Positions 16,557-25,376 of a stretch of 64,000 nt of DNA are shown here, one piece after another. The stretch's first letter is position 1. Each line of letters opens with the position of its first letter. Source of the stretch: Ochrobactrum teleogrylli. GTDB lineage: Bacteria > Pseudomonadota > Alphaproteobacteria > Rhizobiales > Rhizobiaceae. The notes beneath the pieces are model-generated. The model was not told where the DNA came from, made no database searches, and saw nothing but the letters and a program-made list of their open reading frames with translations. The position numbers and the translations under genes were made by a program. The stretch is from NCBI RefSeq assembly GCF_006376685.1, contig NZ_VEWL01000014.1, positions 1 through 64,000 on the forward strand, in the 5' to 3' direction.

Positions 16557-19500
16557 ATGCATCTCGACATAACCAAGGCGGTCTTGTTAGTCGCAGCCGG
16601 TCTCGCCCTCACAGCGCCGGCAGACGCCCAGACTGCTTGCACATCGTCGCCATGCACGGGCGCTATGGTTATTGACGCAAACTCCGCCGACTATTTCCCC
16701 AACCTATCCGGTCCCACCTGGCTGTTTCAGGACACAAGCCTGCTCAACGCGACGGCTACCAATTCTATTAGCGGCGGTACGCAAGCATTCTATAATTCGA
16801 GTGCGCTGAACGCCACCGCGATGAACTCCATTATTGGCGGATCGCAATATTTCAACGACCTCAGCAGTCTCAATGCGTCACAATCATTCGCCATTGCCGG
16901 CGGCGGGCAGAGCTTCTACGACACCAGCACGCTAAATGCATCGGCGACAAATGCGATTAGTGGCGGCTTTCAGTATTTCAACGCCAGCAGCAGGCTGGAC
17001 GTGACAACGGTAGGCGGCCTCGGTGGCGGGCAGCAGGTTTTTTATGACACCAGCGCGTTGAACGCCGCGACAGCGAACGCCATCGTTGGCGGCTCGCAGT
17101 TTTTCAATGGCAGCAGTCATCTAAATGCGACCGCATCAAGCGCAGTCAACGGCGGAACGCAGAGTTTTTACATTAATAGCGTCATGGCGTTGACAGCTGC
17201 CAACGCGCTGAGCGGTGGTGAGCAATATTTCAATGACAACAGCGTGTTGGATGCTGGCGTGGGCGAAGCGGTCGGTGGCGGCGCGCAACATTTCTACAAT
17301 CTCAGTGTCTTGAATGCGTCGGCGGCCAATGCGGTCAACGGTGGCGCTCGGGAGTTTCACGATAGCAGCGTTTTCAACGTTTCCGCCACCAGCGGTCTGA
17401 GTGGTGGCGCTCAGACCCTCTATGGCAATAGCACGCTTAATGTTCTCGCCACTAACGCAGTGACGTCAGGTGTTGGCGTCAATTTCGACAATCTGCCGGG
17501 TGGCGTTGGGGGAACCATCAAACTCAATGGGTTTAGTACAACCGTCGGCGCTATCAACAGTATCGGCGCAGGCGCTGGTCTCGTTGAAAATGGCGCGGCG
17601 ACAAGCAGTGTCTTGACCATTGACGGTTCGTCTGTCGGCCCGTCACAATTTTCCGGCGTGATTCAAGATGGCGGCAGCGGTCGGCTGGCTCTGCAACTCA
17701 ACAGCGGTGTGCTGACGCTTGGTGGTGTCAATAGCTTTTCAGGCGGCACGACGATAGCGGGCGGCGTGTTGCAGGTGTCGCGCGATAATAATCTGGGCGA
17801 TCCGTCCGGCGGTCTGGTTTTCAACGGTGGCGCATTGGCGACAACGGCGAGTTTTCAGACGGGCCGGTCGATCACGCTTACGCAGGCCGGAATTTTCGAT
17901 GTGCTGGATAATACCGACCTCACCGTGAACGGTGTCATATCGGGACAGGATGATCTCGTGAAGGTGGGGGCAGGGACGCTTCAACTCACAAATAGCAGTA
18001 ATAGCTATCGCAACACGGTCATTGAGGCGGGTCGTCTCGTCGGCAATTCGGAAACGATTGCGGGCAATATCGCAAATGCGGGTGTCGTCGTTTTCGCGCA
18101 GGCAGTTGATGGCAATTTTGCCGGAAATATAGCGGGCGCAAGCGGGGTTGCCGGAACGATGATCAAGGAAGGATCTGGCAGCCTTATCTTGAGTGGCGCG
18201 TCAGATCTCAACTGGATCATACAGCAAGGCGATCTGACTTCCAGCGCGGAACGTTTCTCCGGTGATGTCTCTATTGCTGCCGCGGCCGCATTTACATTCG
18301 ATCAGGCGACCAGCGCGCAGTTTACCGGTTTGTTGACGGGTGAGGGGACTTTCATCAAGGCTGGACCCGGAACGCTCGCCTATAACGGCGAAAGCCCCAT
18401 ATTCGCAGGCATGACCAACGTGTCCGCAGGCGACTTGATCGTCGGATCGGATAATAGTCACAGCAATGCGGTTTTGGGTGGCTCCATCATTATAGGAGAC
18501 GGCGCCTTGATTGGTGGGCATGGCTCCATCGGTTCGGGCAGTGGGTCGCTGGTCGACATTTTGACTGGCGCAACTTTGTCGTCTGGTAATTCGATTGGTA
18601 CGTTGACAATCAACGGAGACCTGACGCTTCAAAGTGGATCGACTTTCGCCGTTGATATTGCAGGCGCTGGCATGAGCGATCTGACGCATGTGACCGGCGC
18701 AACCACGATTTTGGGCGGAAATGTCAGCGTGACCGCCCTCGATCCCGCCACCAGTTATCAAAGCGGACAGACCTATACGATCCTCACATCGGATGGCGGA
18801 ATAAACGGCGCTTTTGGGGATACAGTTTCGAAGTCGGCCTTTATCAATGCAAACGAGACCTATGATCTCAACAACGTCAAAGTGACGATTGCTGTCAAAA
18901 ATTTGGGCCAGACAGACGGGGGAGGTGTCGACCCGACCTTGGGCTCACCGGCGCTCTTCGAAACTGTTTCGGAAACGAGGAACCAGATCGCGACGGCAAA
19001 GGCGCTGGATACGCTGCAGCAGTCGGGGCCACCTCTCGAACTTTACAACAGATTGTTGATGCTCAGCGCTGATGAGGCGCGATCTGCTTTTAACCTTCTG
19101 TCCGGCGAAGCCTATGCTTCAACGAAAGCAGCACTCATCGAAGGAAGCGCCGTTATTCGCGACGCCATGAACAGTCGTTTGCGATCAACCGAAAGCTTTG
19201 TGCTGTCGCCCTCCGCAACTCTACTTTCCTATGGTCCCGAGAGTGGCTCGACTGCCGCCAGGCCGAACGCGTTTGCGGCTATGACATCCACATCACGCGA
19301 GCAAAATTATAACGCCTGGATTCAGGGTTATGGTAACTGGGCTTCCATTGACGGAAACGGCAACACTGCGCGGCTTGACTACAATACCGGCGGCTTCGTT
19401 GCGGGAGTAGACGGTACCGTATTCGACAATTGGCGTCTTGGATTGCTGGCGGGCTATAGCCGGACAACATTCGATGTGGATGGTCGTTCATCCTCCGGGC

Positions 19501-20144
19501 AAAGCGACAATTATACATTGGGCGCCTATGCGGGTTCGTCCTGGACACTGAACAATGGCAATGCAATCGCCTTCCGCACCGGGCTTGCCTATACGTGGCA
19601 TGAAATCGAGCTCGACCGATCCGTCATTTTTCCGGGCTTTTCCGATAGTCTGAACAGCGATTATCACGCCAGCACGTTTCAGGCTTTTGGCGAACTTGCT
19701 TATCAATGGGGTAGGGAAGATGCTCCATTGGAAGCGTTTGCTAATCTCGCTTATGTGCATCACCGCACGGATGGCTTCAATGAAGCGGGAAGAACGGCGG
19801 CGCGGCTCCCTGTCGATAGCGATACGATGGACACGGCTTTCACCACCATCGGCTTGCGGGCGTCACGACATTTCATGCTGGGCAATGTATCGGCCAATGC
19901 GCACGGGTCTATTGGCTGGCGTCACGCCTATGGCGATATCGACACAAGTTCGACGAACAGTTTCAGCGGGTCATCCGCCTTCACGGTTTACGGAGCGCCG
20001 ATTGCGAAGGACGCAGCGCTCATCGAGGCTGGCCTGAACTTCAATCTTTCCCGCAGCGCCACGCTTGGGGTCAATTATACCGGCCAGATTGGTTCTCACG
20101 CCTATCAACAGGGTGTAAACGCCGTGCTTAGGGTGAGGTTTTGA
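16557..20144 (+). CDS. Large autotransporter with 21-residue passenger repeats
   Basis: 1195 residues from ATG 16557; this start gives a clean signal peptide (hydrophobic VLLVAAGLALTA, cleavage after ADAQ), whereas the longer frame from 16458 would bury it. Residues 71-301 are eleven consecutive 21-residue repeats with the pattern GGxQxFYxxSxLNAxAxNA. Passenger-associated repeats follow (FSGGTTIAGGVLQVSRDNNLG and similar), then a barrel of about 280 residues ending VLRVRF. The barrel and linker are homologous to those of the protein at 4586-8056 (both have LLMLSADEAR-AF-LSGEAYAS). The repeats should fold as a right-handed beta-helix for surface display, probably as an adhesin. The 3' end overlaps the convergent histidine kinase gene by 17 bases. 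A near-perfect parS sequence lies within the coding region. Confidence 0.9.
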   Translation: MHLDITKAVLLVAAGLALTAPADAQTACTSSPCTGAMVIDANSADYFPNLSGPTWLFQDTSLLNATATNSISGGTQAFYNSSALNATAMNSIIGGSQYFNDLSSLNASQSFAIAGGGQSFYDTSTLNASATNAISGGFQYFNASSRLDVTTVGGLGGGQQVFYDTSALNAATANAIVGGSQFFNGSSHLNATASSAVNGGTQSFYINSVMALTAANALSGGEQYFNDNSVLDAGVGEAVGGGAQHFYNLSVLNASAANAVNGGAREFHDSSVFNVSATSGLSGGAQTLYGNSTLNVLATNAVTSGVGVNFDNLPGGVGGTIKLNGFSTTVGAINSIGAGAGLVENGAATSSVLTIDGSSVGPSQFSGVIQDGGSGRLALQLNSGVLTLGGVNSFSGGTTIAGGVLQVSRDNNLGDPSGGLVFNGGALATTASFQTGRSITLTQAGIFDVLDNTDLTVNGVISGQDDLVKVGAGTLQLTNSSNSYRNTVIEAGRLVGNSETIAGNIANAGVVVFAQAVDGNFAGNIAGASGVAGTMIKEGSGSLILSGASDLNWIIQQGDLTSSAERFSGDVSIAAAAAFTFDQATSAQFTGLLTGEGTFIKAGPGTLAYNGESPIFAGMTNVSAGDLIVGSDNSHSNAVLGGSIIIGDGALIGGHGSIGSGSGSLVDILTGATLSSGNSIGTLTINGDLTLQSGSTFAVDIAGAGMSDLTHVTGATTILGGNVSVTALDPATSYQSGQTYTILTSDGGINGAFGDTVSKSAFINANETYDLNNVKVTIAVKNLGQTDGGGVDPTLGSPALFETVSETRNQIATAKALDTLQQSGPPLELYNRLLMLSADEARSAFNLLSGEAYASTKAALIEGSAVIRDAMNSRLRSTESFVLSPSATLLSYGPESGSTAARPNAFAAMTSTSREQNYNAWIQGYGNWASIDGNGNTARLDYNTGGFVAGVDGTVFDNWRLGLLAGYSRTTFDVDGRSSSGQSDNYTLGAYAGSSWTLNNGNAIAFRTGLAYTWHEIELDRSVIFPGFSDSLNSDYHASTFQAFGELAYQWGREDAPLEAFANLAYVHHRTDGFNEAGRTAARLPVDSDTMDTAFTTIGLRASRHFMLGNVSANAHGSIGWRHAYGDIDTSSTNSFSGSSAFTVYGAPIAKDAALIEAGLNFNLSRSATLGVNYTGQIGSHAYQQGVNAVLRVRF
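16767..17459 (+). repeat. Eleven tandem 63-bp units encoding 21-residue beta-helix rungs
   Basis: Every unit is exactly 21 codons with no indels. Units alternate over the first eight: odd ones read GGxQxFY(D/N), even ones GGxQ(Y/F)FN, giving a 126-bp super-period. DNA identity between units is modest, so the array is old and maintained by selection rather than recently amplified. Confidence 0.75.
17189..17204. other. parS: parS-like palindrome inside the autotransporter gene
   Basis: GTTGACAGCTGCCAAC fits GTTNNCNGCNGNNAAC fully, with one mismatch from perfect symmetry. It codes for LTAAN within a repeat, so chance is possible, but it is the fourth such 16-mer within 4 kb of the rep operon. 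Confidence 0.45.
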
Positions 20145-21891
20145 CCGGGGCGGAAATCGCGGCGGCAATGGCTTCGCGCAGTTCATCGACATCAATGGGC
20201 TTATGCAGCATGAGTGCCCCGCTGGCATTGACCTCCCTCAATCGCGCGGGAGAGGTATCTCCGGTGACGATAATCGCCGGCAGAGGTCGCCCGACCACCG
20301 AGCGCAGAGTTTGAATGGCGTCGAGCCCGGTAACGCCTCCGCCCAGCCGATAGTCGGCAATGATCAAATCGACCGGCGCGTCCCCACTCTCGAGGGCTGC
20401 CGCATAGGATGCCTCAGCCTCTGCGGCTGAGCGCCCCGGATAAATCCGGTGCCCATCAAGGTGAAGCAGCTGCTCCATGGCGTCGATAACATCTTTCTCG
20501 TCATCAATGACGAAGACGCCGAGCGAGGCTTCCACTTCGAGCGGCAGATGCCCTGGCGGGTTTGCGTGGTCTTCGTCGCGGGTTTGGGGAACCGTGAGCG
20601 AGAACATCGAGCCTCGGCCCGGAATGGACACGAGTTTCAACGGATGCCCCAGCAGCATGGCTGTGCGCCGGACGATGGCGAGCCCTAGTCCCAGACCTTG
20701 CGACCGGTCGCGCGCCGGATTGTGCAGCTGGACAAACTCCTCGAAAATCTTCGCCTGTTGATCGGTTGGAATACCGGGGCCGGTATCGAAGACCTGAATT
20801 TCGATCGCATCGCCGCGTCTGCGACAGCCAAGGAGGATGCGACCTTGCTTGGTGTATCGAAAAGCATTCGATAGAAAGTTGTTCAGGATGCGTTTGAGCA
20901 TCATCGGATCGCTGTCGACATAAAGATCGCTCTCGACAACATGCCACTGAAGTCCGCGTTGCTCTGCTTCCAGCGCAAATTCGTCATGCAGGTCGTGAAA
21001 TAGTACCGACAGAGAAACCGGTTCGTTCACCACCGTTACAATGCCCGCGTCGAGCCGCGAAATATCGAGCAGCTCGTTTAAAAGTCCGCTCAGATCGTGG
21101 ACGACGGATTTTGCCTTTCCGGCGAGATCGCGTGCATCGCTGGATGCAACATTGCCGCGCTGCCCCAAGACTCCGAGCGTGGATATCAGCAGGCTCAATG
21201 CGTGGATCGGTTGGCGAAGATCGTGGCTTGCCGCCGCCAGAAAACGTGTCTTGGCCCTGTCGGCGCGCTGCGCCCGGTCCGTTTCCTCCTGCAAATGCTC
21301 GACCAGATTTTCGTTTTCCAGTCGCAGGCGAATGGTCTCGTGCAACATGCGATAGGTGATCCGGCAATAATAGAAATTGATGGCGACAAGCGAGGCCAGC
21401 AGAAACAGGAAGGCGCCAGATATTTCGCTTTCGCTGGTGATGCAACGCACCGCTATCGGTATGACCGTCGCGATGATTGACCCGACCAGCGCTGGTGGAA
21501 AGGCCGAGAGCGAAGGCACCGTGCCACAGACAAGTCCGGTCAGGACGATGACGGTGAAGGACAGAACGATTGGCGCTTCCGGCAGAAACCCCGCCCACCC
21601 CAGCCCGCCCCACAACAGGCCAGATATCCATGAAAAGCTCGCGGCAAGCCACGCCCAGCGCTGAATGGACTGCGCGTCTCTTTGGCGGCTAAAGAATTGG
21701 CGTGATGCGAAAACACGGATTGCGGTCAGCAAATAAAGCGCGCCAAGCCATCCGGCGATCCAACTCGTCGGCACAGCATTTTTCAGAACATAGATCGCAC
21801 CGAGAGAAATGACGACGTTCGAGATAATGACGCCATAGGAATTTCGGTACAAAAGCTCCGTGAGAGCCTGACGTATCCTGTCTTCCTGCAT
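20128..21891 (-). CDS. Hybrid sensor histidine kinase with C-terminal receiver
   Basis: 587 residues from ATG 21891, preceded by GGGAGGA (a TTG four codons upstream is less likely). Residues 20-185 hold about six membrane helices without a periplasmic domain. The HisKA box with phospho-acceptor His223 (AAASHDLRQPIHAL) follows, then an HATPase domain with LNNFLSNAFRYT and the DTGPGIP and GLGLGLAIV glycine motifs. The C-terminal receiver (about 455-580) has the acidic pair in VIDDEKD, an IIADYRLGG phospho-acceptor Asp and an LHKPI lysine. Domain order is that of the PAS-less NahK/RpfC-like hybrid kinases. It diverges from a LuxR-type response regulator at 22033, its probable partner. The signal is unknown; an integral membrane or quinone signal is possible. 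Confidence 0.9.
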   Translation of the reverse strand: MQEDRIRQALTELLYRNSYGVIISNVVISLGAIYVLKNAVPTSWIAGWLGALYLLTAIRVFASRQFFSRQRDAQSIQRWAWLAASFSWISGLLWGGLGWAGFLPEAPIVLSFTVIVLTGLVCGTVPSLSAFPPALVGSIIATVIPIAVRCITSESEISGAFLFLLASLVAINFYYCRITYRMLHETIRLRLENENLVEHLQEETDRAQRADRAKTRFLAAASHDLRQPIHALSLLISTLGVLGQRGNVASSDARDLAGKAKSVVHDLSGLLNELLDISRLDAGIVTVVNEPVSLSVLFHDLHDEFALEAEQRGLQWHVVESDLYVDSDPMMLKRILNNFLSNAFRYTKQGRILLGCRRRGDAIEIQVFDTGPGIPTDQQAKIFEEFVQLHNPARDRSQGLGLGLAIVRRTAMLLGHPLKLVSIPGRGSMFSLTVPQTRDEDHANPPGHLPLEVEASLGVFVIDDEKDVIDAMEQLLHLDGHRIYPGRSAAEAEASYAAALESGDAPVDLIIADYRLGGGVTGLDAIQTLRSVVGRPLPAIIVTGDTSPARLREVNASGALMLHKPIDVDELREAIAAAISAPVKTSP

Positions 21892-22032
21892 CCGTCCTCC
21901 CAATATGTTGCATTGTCGTCTGTTGCGCAGTGATATACTTAAATTATTGATCGATCAGTAACTTGCCGCCAATAAGTTGTGATTTGAACGATTTGCGCCA
22001 ATGGGCGCCAATGCAAGGTGAATGATAGCCGG

Positions 22033-22692
22033 ATGACCCGTCCTCTTACCGCCATTCTTGCCGACGACCACGCTATCGTGCGTCAGGGGCTCAAGCTTCT
22101 GGTTTCCGTGATGGACGGCATCTCCGTCATCGCGGAAGCCAATGATGGAACGTCCGTTATGGAGCATGTGCGCAGTGCAGGGGCCGATCTGCTCATTCTA
22201 GACCTCGGCATGCCAGGGGTCGCCGGAATTCAATTCATCTCGGAAATAAAAGCTGTTGCGCCCAGACTGAAAATATTGATCCTGACTGCGAATGTTGAGC
22301 CCAGAACAATTCGCGCCGCGATGGAAGCCGGGGCCAGCGCCTATCTGACAAAGGACGGCGATCCGGAAGAAATCGGCGCCGCCATCGACGCTGTCAGAAA
22401 TGGCAAGACCTATCTGGCCCAGTCCATCCGTTTTGCGATCACGGGGGCGATGGGCAGCAGCAGCTCTGAGCCCGCGCCGGATATTCTGTCGCCGATCCCG
22501 CTGACGCGTCGCGAACGTCAAATTCTGGCGCTGGTCGCGCAAGGGCTGACAGCGCGGGATGTAGCAACGCGACTGGGGATCAGTCCGTTGACCGCACGCA
22601 AGCATCGCGAAAACCTGATGCGGAAGCTTAATCTCCATAGTTCTGCCGAGCTGACGGCCTATGCCGTTCGCCTCGGATTGCCGACCACGTAA
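22033..22692 (+). CDS. NarL/FixJ-type response regulator
   Basis: About 219 residues (ATG 22033; a GTG five codons upstream is an alternative). The receiver has the acidic pair in ILADDHAIVRQG, phospho-acceptor Asp57 (LLILDLGMPG) and Lys107 (AYLTKDG). The C-terminal LuxR helix-turn-helix is intact: LTRRERQILALVAQGLTARDVATRLGISPLTARKHRENLM. It is divergent from the hybrid kinase, sharing a 141-bp promoter region, so the two very likely form one phosphorelay. Targets cannot be seen; the adjacent autotransporter and AspT-type exchanger are the nearest candidates. Confidence 0.92.
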   Translation: MTRPLTAILADDHAIVRQGLKLLVSVMDGISVIAEANDGTSVMEHVRSAGADLLILDLGMPGVAGIQFISEIKAVAPRLKILILTANVEPRTIRAAMEAGASAYLTKDGDPEEIGAAIDAVRNGKTYLAQSIRFAITGAMGSSSSEPAPDILSPIPLTRRERQILALVAQGLTARDVATRLGISPLTARKHRENLMRKLNLHSSAELTAYAVRLGLPTT

Positions 22693-22724
22693 CGGGCACA
22701 TCGCCGGAGATTTGCTGGGGTCAG

Positions 22725-24419
22725 CTAGCTTCCGAGCGCCGCAGCAATCCCCACGATCATTGGTCCCATGAGGGGCAGGAGAACATTGGAAATCGCATAG
22801 GTGACCGTGTATCCGATGACTGGCGTCGAATTCCCGGCCTGGGACACAAGTGCGCTGATCGTTGGCGTACTGCAATGCTGACCGGCGATTGCGCCAAGAA
22901 GAATTGGTGTCTCGATCTTCATCAGTTTCGCGCCGACAAAAAGTGACACGAGAGCCGGAACGAAGGAAACGATCAGGCCAAGGATCGGCAGGATCAGTCC
23001 GTATTGAAGGACAAGATCGATCGCCTCGGGTCCGGCGCTTAACCCGATGGCGGCGATGAATGTCGCCAGTCCGAAATCTTTAGCAAATTCAGCGGCAGGA
23101 GCCGGAAACCCGCCACGCGCCGGATTTCGCATGTTGAGCCAACCGAAGACAAGCCCGGCGATCAAGGCGCCGCCGCCTGACCCTAACGTCAGCTCCCAGC
23201 CGCGGATATTGAGGGAGAAATTGCCCAGCACAAGACCAGCGACGATGCCCAGTCCGAGAAAGACAAAATCTGTGCTGGCGACTTTGGGCAACGGCTTGCC
23301 CAATGCTCGCACTGCGCGGGTGACTATCTCTTCCTGTCCATAAAGCGTCAGAACATCTCCTTCATGGAGAACCGTACCGGGCAGAGCCGGGATATTCTGC
23401 CCTAACCGGCGGATATTCGATATGAACACGCCACGCCGCAGCTCTGGTGACGCCGAATGGCGCAACTGGCGAATTTGACGCCCAAATGCGTCAACCCGGA
23501 TGAGAACCACTTCACGGGTCACCAGCGCCAGACTGGTGCCGTCTGGCACGGGAACCTCGTCTCCAAATGAATCCTGAATGGCGATAACAGCGTTACGGCG
23601 TCCATGCACAATGACAATGTCATCCGGCATCAAAAGGAACGTAGGGTCTGTTTGAACATTTTTCTTATGTCGGCGCGCACATTCAATCGTGACAGTCCAA
23701 TTCCAGCCTTTCTCCAAATCGCCAACGGTCTGTCCGCCGAGGGAGCCAGCCCTGAAAGCACGAGCGACGAACATAGGTAACCCCTCGACCTGATCGTCGT
23801 CCTCATCCTCCGAACCCAGTTTTCTGGCGAGCGCCTGCGCCTCGGTTTTGAGATCGACCTTCAAAAGTATTGGCGCAAGCTGGGTCGTGAACACCACGAT
23901 CGCCAAAAGGCCGAACAGATAGGTGAGGCTGTAAGCGGTGGCGACATTGGCCTGCAATTGTTCAATCTCTTCTGGCGAGACGGGCAGACGGGAAATCGTT
24001 TGTGACGCTGTGCCGATGACCGCGGATTCCGTCGCGGACCCTGCGAAAAGGCCGGTTGCCGTTCCGATATCGAGCTTGAACAGAATGATCGCAATCGAAA
24101 CCAGCAAAGTGACGCATATAACTTCGATGATGGAAAAAATTCCATACCGCCACCCGCCTCGAATATTGGCGAAAAACTGAGGTCCCGCCGTAAATCCGAG
24201 AGCGTAGATGAAAAGAGTGAAGGCGCTGTCCTTCAGGTCCGGCGAAATGCGGACGCCAAGTTGCCCGATTGCTAACGCCGCCAGCAATGTCCCGCAAACC
24301 CCGCCCAATCGAACCGGGCCAATGCGCAAGCGACCGATGAGGTAGCCTATTGCAAGGGAAGCAAATAGCGCCACCACAGGGTCAGTGAGAAAATACAACG
24401 CGGACCCCCAGGCTTGCAA
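22725..24419 (-). CDS. AspT/YbjL-type exchanger with RCK_C (TrkA-C) domains
   Basis: 564 residues, standard for the aspartate:alanine exchanger (AAE) family. It has two homologous membrane halves (each carrying the YidE/YbjL duplication: FIYALGFTAGPQFFANI in the first, ATFIAAIGLSAGPEAIDLV in the second). Between them, about residues 205-375, lie two TrkA-C domains (MPDDIVIVHGRRNAV and HEGDVLTLYGQEEIV). Members swap dicarboxylic amino acids or are of unknown substrate. The gene is convergent with the response regulator and monocistronic, followed upstream by a 400-bp AT-rich gap. The substrate here is not predictable. Confidence 0.88.
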   Translation of the reverse strand: MQAWGSALYFLTDPVVALFASLAIGYLIGRLRIGPVRLGGVCGTLLAALAIGQLGVRISPDLKDSAFTLFIYALGFTAGPQFFANIRGGWRYGIFSIIEVICVTLLVSIAIILFKLDIGTATGLFAGSATESAVIGTASQTISRLPVSPEEIEQLQANVATAYSLTYLFGLLAIVVFTTQLAPILLKVDLKTEAQALARKLGSEDEDDDQVEGLPMFVARAFRAGSLGGQTVGDLEKGWNWTVTIECARRHKKNVQTDPTFLLMPDDIVIVHGRRNAVIAIQDSFGDEVPVPDGTSLALVTREVVLIRVDAFGRQIRQLRHSASPELRRGVFISNIRRLGQNIPALPGTVLHEGDVLTLYGQEEIVTRAVRALGKPLPKVASTDFVFLGLGIVAGLVLGNFSLNIRGWELTLGSGGGALIAGLVFGWLNMRNPARGGFPAPAAEFAKDFGLATFIAAIGLSAGPEAIDLVLQYGLILPILGLIVSFVPALVSLFVGAKLMKIETPILLGAIAGQHCSTPTISALVSQAGNSTPVIGYTVTYAISNVLLPLMGPMIVGIAAALGS

Positions 24420-24819
24420 ATTTATATTCTATTGCTGACGCATAACTAATATAATAATTCAGTTTTTCTGTCTGTCCAGATTCTGGAAAGTGCTTTTATA
24501 ACAATTTTTTAGATGATTACTTGGAATTGGCCGCCTTGCGTTTCTGACGCTGCCGTCCGGCGTTGTCGGAAACAGGACGCATATCCGTAAAGGTTAATTC
24601 AGCGGTAGCTCGTGCTGAATGGGAACAACCAATTATTATTTATCTATTGAATTGATATTCGGTCGGATTTAGTTTCATAGTCCGTTAATGGGAGAATGAT
24701 TATTATTTAATTGAATAATATTACATTTAGTTAAATTAGCTACATGTAAGATATGGGTAAAAATTATATTGTGGCGATATGTTCGAGCGGCTGATCAATA
24801 ACAGGTTTCGGGATAGAAT
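24420..24819. other. AT-rich divergent promoter region
   Basis: 400 bp between the divergent aspT-like gene and the molybdenum hydroxylase operon. It is strongly AT-rich from 24640 to 24780 and includes ATTATT-TAATTG-AATAAT-like symmetry near 24697. No gene seen; it should hold both promoters. Confidence 0.5.
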
Positions 24820-25359
24820 ATGGAAAAGCGACCGCTGACCCTGACGATTAATGGCGCCACAGTCGGACCCGTTGACGTTCCGCTCGGGATGCCGATGATC
24901 GACTTTCTGCACGAATATCTCGACCTGACGGGCACGCATTTTGGCTGCGGTCAGGGCATCTGCCATGCCTGTACAGTTATCGAGGTCAAGCCTGACGGCA
25001 CCAAGGCTGAAAGCCGCACATGCATCTATGATGCACATTTTTTTGCCGGCAAATCGATCCTCACCATTGAGGGCCACGCGCAGCGCGACAGTGACGGTAG
25101 TATTCTCAGCCTGACACCGGTGCAGCAGGCTTTCATCGATCATTTTTCCTTTCAGTGCGGCTATTGCACGCCGGGCTTCGTTGCAGGCGCGACCGTTTTT
25201 ATCGAACAGCTGAAACGGCAGCCTGTAAAGCGTGCTGAGCTGGAAGCGGCGATTGAGGATGCGCTCGATGTGCATATCTGCCGCTGCACCGGCTATGTCC
25301 GTTATTACGAGGCGATCCGGGATGTTGCTCTCGCGACCCCCGGCTGCGTCATCGGTTGA
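24820..25359 (+). CDS. 2Fe-2S subunit of a molybdenum hydroxylase (isoquinoline 1-oxidoreductase/aldehyde dehydrogenase type)
   Basis: 179 residues. The plant-type 2Fe-2S cluster ligands are Cys43, Cys48, Cys51 and Cys68 (FGCGQGICHAC, SRTC), and the second all-helical cluster uses Cys113, Cys116, Cys154 and Cys156 (QCGYC, ICRC). This is the small subunit of the xanthine dehydrogenase superfamily and moves electrons from the Mo site toward the acceptor. It has no Tat signal of its own, so it would be exported together with the Tat-bearing large subunit. First gene of a three-gene operon; the stop lies just past the upstream limit of the cytochrome frame. No FAD subunit is encoded. Confidence 0.93.
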   Translation: MEKRPLTLTINGATVGPVDVPLGMPMIDFLHEYLDLTGTHFGCGQGICHACTVIEVKPDGTKAESRTCIYDAHFFAGKSILTIEGHAQRDSDGSILSLTPVQQAFIDHFSFQCGYCTPGFVAGATVFIEQLKRQPVKRAELEAAIEDALDVHICRCTGYVRYYEAIRDVALATPGCVIG

Positions 25360-25376
25360 TAGGGCGGAGCGGGGGC

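Noticed and set aside
24736-25275. Minus-strand open frame across the 2Fe-2S subunit
   Set aside because: Mirror of a strongly conserved gene; no independent evidence.
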